NCBI GenBank assembly: GCA_900768135.1
Contig: CAAGBT010000088.1
Coordinates: 62,001-126,000, forward strand
DNA from: an uncultured Oscillospiraceae bacterium
Lineage (GTDB): Bacteria > Bacillota > Clostridia > Oscillospirales > Oscillospiraceae
Length of the DNA stretch: 64,000 nucleotides
Reading direction: 5' to 3'
Shown: in pieces, positions 58,111 through 64,000 of the stretch
Position numbering within the stretch: position 1 is the stretch's first letter
Layout: every line of letters starts with the position of its first letter
Made by a program: the position numbers and the translations under genes
Notes under the pieces: generated by a model
Seen by the model: only the letters and a program-made list of their open reading frames with translations
Databases searched by the model: none
Told to the model about the DNA's origin: nothing

Positions 58111-58326
58111 TCACGGGACCGGGTCGTAGATTTTTCCGCCCCTGTAGAACGGATGGCACCGCATGATACGTTTGAAGGCAAGCCAGCCTCCCCTGAGCGC
58201 GCCGTACTTTTCGATGGCCTCGAGCGCGTACTGCGAGCAGGTGGGGATAAAGCGGCAGCAAGAAGGCCGGAAAGGCGAGATAGCGCGCCGGTAAAAGCGC
58301 ACAAGCGCAAGAAGCAGGCGCTTCAT
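58111..58326 (-). CDS. yidD: Membrane protein insertion efficiency factor YidD
   Basis: 71 residues, the standard short form: LVRFYRRAISPFRPSCCRFIPTCSQYALEAIEKYGALRGGWLAFKRIMRCHPF. The conserved cysteines and CSQY are intact. Its ATG overlaps the rnpA stop as ATGA. It aids YidC-dependent insertion. Confidence 0.96.
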   Translation of the reverse strand: MKRLLLALVRFYRRAISPFRPSCCRFIPTCSQYALEAIEKYGALRGGWLAFKRIMRCHPFYRGGKIYDPVP

Positions 58327-58667
58327 TCCGCCGCCTCCCAGAGCTCGAGCCTGCGGCAGAGCTTTTCAAAGGCGCGCCTGATCTCCCAGTAATCGGCGGA
58401 TACGGCGCGCGTGCGCGCAACGACGATCACATCGTAGCCCTGCTTCATCTTTCCCTGGCTGAGCCGGAAGATCTCGCGGATGCGGCGGCGGACGCGGTTG
58501 CGCGCCACGGCGTGTCCCAGCTTTTTGCTCACGGTGACGCCAAGGCGGTTATGCCCGAGCCGGTTTTTGCGGCAATACACCACAAGGCAGGACGAAACGC
58601 CGGACCTGCCCTTGGCGTACATCCGGCGGAACTCGTAATTCTGCTTGACGGTGGTGGTGTTTTTCAC
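58323..58667 (-). CDS. rnpA: Ribonuclease P protein component
   Basis: 114 residues, GTG start at 58667 with GGGAG 8 nt before. The RNR motif is present as NRLGVTVSKKLGHAVARNRVRRRIREIFR. It binds the catalytic RNA of RNase P and helps it grip pre-tRNA. It lies between rpmH and yidD in the standard order. Confidence 0.96.
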   Translation of the reverse strand: MKNTTTVKQNYEFRRMYAKGRSGVSSCLVVYCRKNRLGHNRLGVTVSKKLGHAVARNRVRRRIREIFRLSQGKMKQGYDVIVVARTRAVSADYWEIRRAFEKLCRRLELWEAAE

Positions 58668-58711
58668 GCAAAGTCTCCCTGCTTAGCGCAGTTTTGCCTG
58701 CATAGCCTGCA

Positions 58712-58750
58712 AGGGACGGCGATCGAAACACTTTCTCATCGGCCGTCCCT
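58712..58750 (-). terminator. Hairpin between rpmH and rnpA
   Basis: A 9-bp stem (AGGGACGGC with GCCGTCCCT) and a long loop. No strong U tail follows, so partial termination or an RNA-processing site is more likely than full stop. Confidence 0.45.
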
Positions 58751-58794
58751 CATTGTTTCATCTGTATCATACGATAGGCAAGCAGCTCCCGCTC

Positions 58795-58935
58795 TCAGTG
58801 GGTGAGACGGGCGCGGCCACGCGCACGGCGGCGGGCAAGAACCTTGCGGCCGTTGGCAGTGGACATTCTCTTGCGGAAGCCGTGCTCTTTGGAGCGCTGA
58901 AGCTTCTTGGGCTGATAGGTGCGAGAAGTAGCCAT
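58795..58935 (-). CDS. rpmH: 50S ribosomal protein L34
   Basis: 46 residues: MATSRTYQPKKLQRSKEHGF, then RKRMSTANGRKVLARRRARG and a short tail. The family core is complete. AAGGAGGT lies before the ATG at 58935. It heads the - strand operon diverging from dnaA. Its promoter is the strongest-looking in the region. Confidence 0.97.
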   Translation of the reverse strand: MATSRTYQPKKLQRSKEHGFRKRMSTANGRKVLARRRARGRARLTH

Positions 58936-59067
58936 TTCGTTTTTACCTCCTTGAAAAATTTACCGGCAGCCCGGGCGGGCTGCACTTACTCGACGGCGGG
59001 CGGAAATCGCTCTCCGCAGACCGCAGTTGACATAAACCAGCGCCAGCTTTCCTGTGACGTACGGGCT

Positions 59068-59096
59068 ATTATATCGGTTTCGGCGCATAAAGTCAA
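59068..59096 (-). promoter_or_regulatory. Promoter of rpmH-rnpA
   Basis: -35 TTGACT (59096-59091), 17-nt spacer, consensus -10 TATAAT (59073-59068). Confidence 0.88.
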
Positions 59097-59246
59097 CTGA
59101 AAGTTCGCGTTTTTTTCCCATTCCGATTTGTTTCGCAAGTTCTTGTACCGGGAGAAAAAGTCCCGCACAATTTCTTGTGCGGCAGGCGGCTCTGCCGCAA
59201 AGGCTCTGCCGAAGGAAAATAGCGTTTATATTAGAATAAGTATTGC
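59097..59246. other. Divergent rpmH-dnaA intergenic core without a recognised site
   Basis: Between the two promoters I see no TTATCCACA or TTTTCCACA box, hairpin-terminator or open frame with a site. The DnaA boxes are all on the dnaN side. Confidence 0.5.
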
Positions 59247-59275
59247 TTGCTTTGCCGGCGGTTTTCTGGTATACT
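59247..59275 (+). promoter_or_regulatory. Promoter of dnaA
   Basis: -35 TTGCTT (59247-59252), 17-nt spacer, -10 TATACT (59270-59275) with extended TGG. Confidence 0.75.
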
Positions 59276-59338
59276 GTAAGGAGTAGATTTTCGGCATTTC
59301 CGCCGGTTTTCCGTTGTAAGAAAGAAAGGAGCGCTTCC

Positions 59339-60655
59339 GTGAACTCTGTTGAAGACATCTGGAAGATCGTTCTCGAGCGGCTCAAGCAGGACTTGTCGGA
59401 AACGACCATTTCCACCTGGTTCGACGAGGTGGAGATCGTTTCCATCAAGGACAGGACGCTTTACCTGCACTGCCCGAACGACTTCAAGCGCAGCACCATC
59501 GAATCCATGTTTTCCGACCGTATCCGCGATTCCCTGCGCGATATCTATTCCGCCGATTTCGATGTAAAGCTGCTTTCCAGCGACGAAAGCGCGGCGCTGT
59601 TCCAGCCGGAAGAGAAGCGCTCCGTTTCCATGATGGATTCCGGCGAATTCACATTCGACACCTTCGTCGTGGGCGAATCGAACAAGATGGCTTACGCTGC
59701 CGCGCGCGCCGTGGCCGACGGGGCGAGCGACCACTACAACCCCCTTTTCATCTACGGCGATTCCGGCCTTGGCAAAACGCACCTGATCTATGCCATCGCC
59801 CACCAGATCCGCGCGCGCAGGCCCTCGGCCAAGATCATCTACATCAAGGGCGACGATTTCATCAACGAATTCATCGAGCTGGTGCGCGCGGGCCGCGGCA
59901 GCGAGTTCCGCGCCAAATACCGCGACGCCGACCTGCTGCTGGTGGACGACGTGCAGTTTGTTGCCGGCAAGGAGCAGGTGCAGAACGAATTCTTCCATAC
60001 GTTCAACACGCTTTACGAGGCCGGCCGGCAGATCGTTCTGACCTCGGACCGCCCGCCCTCCGATATGCACCTGCTGGACGACCGGCTGCGCACGCGCTTC
60101 GAATGGGGCCTGCTGGTCGATGTGCAGCCGCCAGACTTTGAAACGCGCCTTGCCATTGTGAAGAACAAGGCCGCGCAGTGGGGAACGGTCATCGACGATG
60201 ATATTGCCAGGTACATCGCCGAAAACGTCACGTCCAACGTGCGGCAGCTGGAGGGTACGATGAATAAGATCCTTGCCTACCGCGACCTCATCGGCCGCGA
60301 GATGGACGCCGACGCGGCGCACCGCGCAGTGGAGGATTTTATGAAAAAGAACGCGAACCTTGCGCCCACTGCCGCAATGATCATCGCCGAGACCTCGCGC
60401 TACTTCGGCATCGACGAGCAGGTCATCAAGGGCAGCGCGCGCAGCCGCGAGGTGGTGAACGCACGGCAGGCCGCCATGTATCTCGTCCGGCGCATGACGG
60501 CGCTCTCCACGCCCGACATCGGCCGGGAATTCGGCGGGCGCGACCATACGACCGTGCTGCATTCGCTCGATCAGATCGAGAAGAAAATGAAATCCGACCC
60601 GACCTTCAGCCAGACCATCAAGGAGATCACGATCAACATCAACTCCAAGCGCTGA
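59339..60655 (+). CDS. dnaA: Chromosomal replication initiator protein DnaA
   Basis: 438 residues from the GTG at 59339 (AAAGGAG 7 nt before; the upstream ORF extension crosses the promoter). Domain I: VEDIWKIVLERLKQDLSETTISTWF. Domain III: GDSGLGKTHL (Walker A), LLLVDDVQFVAGKE (Walker B), DRLRTRFEWGLLVDVQPPDFETR. Domain IV DNA-binding signature: GREFGGRDHTTVLHSLDQIEKK. It opens oriC, which lies just downstream. Confidence 0.98.
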   Translation: MNSVEDIWKIVLERLKQDLSETTISTWFDEVEIVSIKDRTLYLHCPNDFKRSTIESMFSDRIRDSLRDIYSADFDVKLLSSDESAALFQPEEKRSVSMMDSGEFTFDTFVVGESNKMAYAAARAVADGASDHYNPLFIYGDSGLGKTHLIYAIAHQIRARRPSAKIIYIKGDDFINEFIELVRAGRGSEFRAKYRDADLLLVDDVQFVAGKEQVQNEFFHTFNTLYEAGRQIVLTSDRPPSDMHLLDDRLRTRFEWGLLVDVQPPDFETRLAIVKNKAAQWGTVIDDDIARYIAENVTSNVRQLEGTMNKILAYRDLIGREMDADAAHRAVEDFMKKNANLAPTAAMIIAETSRYFGIDEQVIKGSARSREVVNARQAAMYLVRRMTALSTPDIGREFGGRDHTTVLHSLDQIEKKMKSDPTFSQTIKEITININSKR

Positions 60656-60897
60656 GCTTTTCCACAGTTTCCACAGGGTTGTGGACAGGCGGATTGTGGA
60701 AAACAAATTTCATATTTTTTGCTGTGGAAAGGTATCATGCTTTTCAACAGCGCCGCAGGGAAAACTTTTCCCTGAAAAATCTGCCTTATTCTGGCTTTTC
60801 CACATTTTTCGCGCTCTACTGCTTCTATTTCTGAAAGATATCCTTTTTCTTTTCCTGAAAAGAGAAAAATACGACGAATCACGAAAGGAACGCCGCT
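60656..60897. other. oriC: Replication origin (oriC) with DnaA-box cluster
   Basis: Between dnaA and dnaN are boxes of the form TTTTCCACA or one base away: 60658-60666 (+), 60667-60675 (+, GTTTCCACA), 60680-60688 (-, CTGTCCACA), 60695-60703 (-, TTTTCCACA), 60723-60731 (-, CTTTCCACA) and 60796-60804 (+). An AT-rich stretch at 60701-60720 is a likely unwinding element. Base composition here is far lower in GC than the surroundings. The gene order and strand switch agree. Confidence 0.88.
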
Positions 60898-62013
60898 ATG
60901 AAATTTTCCTGCGAAAAGCTGCTGCTGCAGAACGCCGTCAATACCGCCTCGCGCGCCGTTGCGGCCAAAAGCTCCATCCCCGCGCTGGAGGGACTTCTGT
61001 TCGTATGCAGCGGCGAGAGCCTGACCGTTTCCGGCTACAATATGCAGACCGGCATCCGCACCCGCTTTCCTGCCGACGTTGCCGAGGAGGGCGAGCTGGT
61101 GCTGAACGCGCGCCTGATCGGCGAGATCCTGCGCCGCCTGCCGGACGACGCCGTGACCGTGACGAGCGACGAGAAATTTCTCGTCCACCTTTCCTGCGGC
61201 GACGCCGACTACGATATTTCCGGCCTCTCCGCCGCAGACTTTCCGGAGCTGCCGGAGGTGGAGGAAAAATACGCCGTAATGCTGCCGGAGAAAACGCTGA
61301 AGGCAATGATCCAGCAAACGAGCTTCGCCGTATCGACGAACGAAGCGCGCCCCGTACACATGGGTTCTCTTTTTGAGGTCGCCGACGCGGGGCTTACGGT
61401 CGTTTCCGTGGACGGCTTCCGCCTGGCGCTGCGCAGAGAGCCGCTGGAAAAAATGGAAGGCGGCGCATTTTCCTTTGTTGCGCCGGGTTCGGCGCTCAAC
61501 GAGGTGGAGCGCATCTGCGAGGACATTGACGAGCTGCTGACCATCACGCTCGGCCAGCGCCACATCCTTTTTGAAGTGGGCGAGACGGAGCTGATCTGCC
61601 GCCGCCTGGAGGGCGAGTTCCTCGACTATAAAAACGCCATCCCGCGCCGCAACCCCATCGCCGTGCTGGCCGACACGAAAACGATGCTCCAGAGCCTGGA
61701 GCGCGTGAGCGTGGTGATCAGCGAAAAGCTGAAAAGCCCCGTGCGCTGCGTGTTCGACCAGGACCGCGTGGTGCTGAGCGCGCGCACGGCCAACGGCGAC
61801 GCTAAGGACGTATGCCGCATTGCGGGCGACGGGCAGGGGCTGGAGATCGGCTTCAACAACCGCTACCTGATGGACGCGCTGCGCTATGCGCCGGCTGACA
61901 CGGTAAAAATCGAGCTGAACACCGGCATCTCCCCGGCGGTCATCGTTCCGGTGGAGGGGGAGGAGAACTTCCTTTATATGGTGCTGCCGGTGCGCCTGAA
62001 GGCGAACGGGTAA
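60898..62013 (+). CDS. dnaN: DNA polymerase III sliding clamp, beta subunit
   Basis: 371 residues in three clamp domains. The start MKFSCEKLLLQNAVNTASRAV and the C-terminal end (VEGEENFLYMVLPVRL, the last strand with the M-P-x-R-L pattern) are typical. The ring tethers polymerase and repair proteins to DNA. ATG after AAAGGAA, just past oriC. Confidence 0.98.
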   Translation: MKFSCEKLLLQNAVNTASRAVAAKSSIPALEGLLFVCSGESLTVSGYNMQTGIRTRFPADVAEEGELVLNARLIGEILRRLPDDAVTVTSDEKFLVHLSCGDADYDISGLSAADFPELPEVEEKYAVMLPEKTLKAMIQQTSFAVSTNEARPVHMGSLFEVADAGLTVVSVDGFRLALRREPLEKMEGGAFSFVAPGSALNEVERICEDIDELLTITLGQRHILFEVGETELICRRLEGEFLDYKNAIPRRNPIAVLADTKTMLQSLERVSVVISEKLKSPVRCVFDQDRVVLSARTANGDAKDVCRIAGDGQGLEIGFNNRYLMDALRYAPADTVKIELNTGISPAVIVPVEGEENFLYMVLPVRLKANG

Positions 62014-62026
62014 GAAAATGCCGGAC

Positions 62027-62048
62027 TGTTGCACGGCTTTGTGCAACA
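62027..62048 (+). repeat. Inverted repeat after dnaN
   Basis: TGTTGCAC and GTGCAACA (8-bp stem, 6-nt loop) between dnaN and yaaA. No T run follows, so it is a possible RNA stability or processing hairpin, not a full terminator. Confidence 0.5.
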
Positions 62049-62085
62049 AAGCTGCGCCGGGAATGCAGAAGCGAAGGACAGAGCT

Positions 62086-62301
62086 ATGACAGAAATCAAA
62101 ATTACAACCGAATACATCAAATTGCAGGATCTTTTAAAGCTTGCCAGCCTGACGGCGACCGGCGGCGAAGCCAAGGTCGTCATTCAGGAAGGAGAAGTCG
62201 CGGTGAACGGCGCGGTATGCATGATGCGCGGCAAAAAGATCCGCCCGGGCGACGCGGTGGAATTCAACGGAAAAAAGCTGACGGTCGCGTATGCGGATTG
62301 A
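62086..62301 (+). CDS. yaaA: S4-domain RNA-binding protein YaaA
   Basis: 71 residues; ATG at 62086 after GAAGGA. A lone S4 domain: IKLQDLLKLASLTATGGEAKVVIQEGEVAVNGAVCMMRGKKIRPGD. In Bacillus the equivalent between dnaN and recF has been linked to ribosome assembly. It overlaps the recF start by 11 nt. Confidence 0.93.
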   Translation: MTEIKITTEYIKLQDLLKLASLTATGGEAKVVIQEGEVAVNGAVCMMRGKKIRPGDAVEFNGKKLTVAYAD

Positions 62302-63394
62302 CGCGCTGGAGCTGCACAGCTTTCGCAACTACAGCGCGCTGAACGTAGCGTTTGCGCCGGACTGCAACGTGATCGTAGGGGAGAACGCGCAGGGAAAGAC
62401 CAACCTGCTGGAGGCGATCGTCTACCTTTGCAGCGCGCGCTCGCCGCGCGCGCGGTCCGACCGGGAGCTGATCGCATTCGGACAGAACGAGTGCTCGCTG
62501 CGGGGAGAAGCCTTTGCGCGGGGACGGGAGTTTCTGCTGGAGATCGCGCTCGGCGCGGGAAAGCGAAGGAAAATATCCATCAACAAGGTGCCGGCAAAAA
62601 GGGCCGCAGAGCTGAGCGATGTGCTGGGCGCGGTATATTTCTGCCCGGAGGATCTGCTGCTGATCCGCGACGGCGCAGCCGCGCGGCGGAAATTCATGGA
62701 CGACGCGCTCTGCCAGCTGCGCGCGCGGTACGCGCAGGCGCTTTCGGACTATCACCGCGCCTACGAACACAAAACGCGTATCCTGCGCGACAGCGAGGAG
62801 TATCCCTCGCTGCTCGATACGCTGCCGGAGTTTGACCTGCGCATGGCGAGCAGCGGCGCGATCATCATTTATTACCGTGCGCGCTTCTGCGAGCGGCTGC
62901 GCGAATACGCCGCCGCCGCGCACCGCGAATGCTCCGGCGGGAGAGAAGCGCTTGACGTCCGCTATCAAACGGTGTCAACGGTTACCGATCCGCTTGCTTC
63001 GGCGGAGGCGATCTATGAGCAGCTCCGCGCCCATCAGGCGGCGCACGCCGCCGCGGAACGCGCTGCGCGGGTATGCCTGTCGGGGCCGCACAAGGACGAT
63101 ATCGCCGTAACAATCGGCGGCGTGAACGCGCGGCAGTTTTCCTCGCAGGGGCAGACGCGCACGGCGGCGCTGGCGTTCAAGCTGGCCGAGCGAGAGATCT
63201 ACCGCGAGATCACATCGCGCACGCCGCTGCTGCTGCTGGACGACGTGCTGTCGGAGCTGGATCCGAAGCGGCAGGAATATGTGCTCAACCGCATCTCCGG
63301 CGGGCAGGTATTCATTACCTGCTGCGAGGAGGACCGGCTGGGAACGCTGCTGAGCGGAAAGGTGTTCCGCGTTGCGGGCGGCGCGGTGATATAA
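62291..63394 (+). CDS. recF: DNA replication and repair protein RecF
   Basis: 367 residues, SMC/ABC-type: Walker A VGENAQGKTNLLEAI, signature region FSSQGQTRTAALAFKLAE, Walker B LLLLDDVLSELD. It helps load RecA at gaps with RecO and RecR. Translationally coupled to yaaA. Confidence 0.97.
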   Translation: MRIDALELHSFRNYSALNVAFAPDCNVIVGENAQGKTNLLEAIVYLCSARSPRARSDRELIAFGQNECSLRGEAFARGREFLLEIALGAGKRRKISINKVPAKRAAELSDVLGAVYFCPEDLLLIRDGAAARRKFMDDALCQLRARYAQALSDYHRAYEHKTRILRDSEEYPSLLDTLPEFDLRMASSGAIIIYYRARFCERLREYAAAAHRECSGGREALDVRYQTVSTVTDPLASAEAIYEQLRAHQAAHAAAERAARVCLSGPHKDDIAVTIGGVNARQFSSQGQTRTAALAFKLAEREIYREITSRTPLLLLDDVLSELDPKRQEYVLNRISGGQVFITCCEEDRLGTLLSGKVFRVAGGAVI

Positions 63395-63411
63395 GGGAAA
63401 AAGGAGAGACC

Positions 63412-63669
63412 ATGTATCTTCACATCGGCAATAACGTGATGCTGCCGGAAAGGCACATCATCGGCGTCTTTGACCTGGAAATTACTTCGCAGTCGAAGCG
63501 GACGGCGGAATTTCTCCGCCGGGCGGAGGACGAGAGCTTAGTCATCGACGCCTGCGGGGACATTCCCAAGGCGTTTCTCGTGTGCGACCATCCGTATCAC
63601 CCGCAGCTGGTCTATCTCTCTGAGCTTTCGAGCCAGACGCTGCAGAAAAGAATGGAGGAACAGACATGA
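63412..63669 (+). CDS. remB: Extracellular matrix regulator RemB (YaaB/DUF370)
   Basis: 85 residues: MYLHIGNNVMLPERHIIGVF, then the family's D-L-E-x-T-S-x-S-x-x-T-x-x-F-L segment. In Bacillus RemA/RemB-type proteins are DNA-binding regulators of matrix and osmotic genes; this copy keeps the usual place after recF. It overlaps the next gene as ATGA. Confidence 0.92.
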   Translation: MYLHIGNNVMLPERHIIGVFDLEITSQSKRTAEFLRRAEDESLVIDACGDIPKAFLVCDHPYHPQLVYLSELSSQTLQKRMEEQT

Positions 63670-64000
63670 AAATGCCCATTGCCATTGAAATGCTGTCAGC
63701 TCCCTTTACGCTGGCGAAGGACGAAAAGTGGATCATTCCCATCGTACTCGGCCTTTTCCTGCTGCTGACCCTGTTCGGCGCGGTGCAGCTGCGGATGGAC
63801 GAGGGAAATAAGTGGCGCTTTCAGAAGAAAATGAAGGTATCGGCGCTCCTTTGGCTTGCGTGCGAAGTGTTCTGGCAGCTCTACGGCGCGGATTCGGCGT
63901 TTCCCCTCGGGCCGGTTACGGGCATTCTGTTTCTGTATGCCCTAAGCGAAGCGCTGGTGTACGGCGCGTACCTTCTTGCAAAAAAGAAAAAAACGGCCGC
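63666..64000 (+). CDS. Unknown membrane protein, 3' truncated by the window
   Basis: At least 111 residues, coupled to remB by an ATGA overlap. Three hydrophobic helices are visible: about 22-42 (WIIPIVLGLFLLLTLFGAVQL), about 60-75 (VSALLWLACEVFWQLYG) and about 83-103 (GPVTGILFLYALSEALVYGAYLL), with a lysine-rich stretch after the last. No family recognised. It occupies the place where gyrB normally follows in Firmicutes; gyrB is not reached. Confidence 0.72.
   Translation, partial: MKMPIAIEMLSAPFTLAKDEKWIIPIVLGLFLLLTLFGAVQLRMDEGNKWRFQKKMKVSALLWLACEVFWQLYGADSAFPLGPVTGILFLYALSEALVYGAYLLAKKKKTA

Noticed and set aside
1..64000. CRISPR arrays, insertion sequences, prophage or integration sites
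   Set aside because: No regularly spaced repeats, transposase-like or integrase-like proteins were seen on either strand.

Overview
This window is chromosomal DNA from a high-GC, low-mobility Clostridia genome, most likely Oscillospirales/Oscillospiraceae. That placement is inferred from several things: a Firmicutes-type rpmH-rnpA-yidD-yidC-jag / dnaA-dnaN-yaaA-recF-remB origin cluster, a T-box ahead of ileS, many strong GGAGG ribosome binding sites, and an S-layer-homology (SLH) anchored peptidase of a type I associate with that group. No tRNA or rRNA gene, CRISPR array, insertion sequence or prophage was seen. The replication origin lies between dnaA and dnaN (60656-60897) and carries at least six TTTTCCACA-type DnaA boxes. 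Genes to its right run on +. Most genes to its left run on -, which is the leading-strand direction, and the + genes at 1-19 kb, 26-28 kb, 34 kb and 40 kb are head-on exceptions.

Layout. 0-5 kb: partial ATPase-CYTH gene, rpsF-ssb-rpsR, a lipoprotein, and an NfeD/SPFH membrane pair in which NfeD is fused to an XRE regulator. 5-9 kb: two RNA methyltransferases, an unknown protein, a small DMT-type transporter behind a terminator-containing leader, and a HAD-like pseudoenzyme. 9.8-13.6 kb: a large secreted M14 peptidase with three SLH domains. 13.7-17.3 kb: queT and ileS with its T-box. 17.5-19 kb: an orphan OadB/OadG sodium-pump pair behind what reads as a yybP-ykoY (Mn2+-type) riboswitch. 19-25.7 kb: mnmG, a metallophosphoesterase and an ABC exporter of the MacB/FtsX class. 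25.8-28.7 kb: an isolated mini-transcription unit, prfB and a MATE pump. 28.8-33.9 kb: an EF-G paralogue, a P-type-ATPase-like pseudoenzyme and rlmB. 34-41.4 kb: ftsH, a DUF368/oxidoreductase operon and htrA. 41.4-42.8 kb: an ECF sigma factor with a PepSY-type membrane partner and an apparent self-controlled promoter. 42.8-46 kb: pepD and mreB. 45.5-55.9 kb: a long - strand run rich in DNA repair genes (radC, uvrB, ybaK, M28 peptidase, uvrA, small membrane protein, recD2, comFC). 56-64 kb: jag, yidC, yidD, rnpA, rpmH, dnaA, oriC, dnaN, yaaA, recF, remB and the start of a membrane protein.

The most interesting items are regulatory or degenerate. They are the riboswitch-OadB/OadG pairing, the leader before the small transporter, the HTH-NfeD fusion with an internal ribosome binding site, the pump-like protein lacking every P-type catalytic motif, the ECF/PepSY module with a TGTAACC-N15-CGTCTA promoter, and a free-standing transcription unit encoding at most 25-34 residues. 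All functions are read from sequence by eye; no database search was run.
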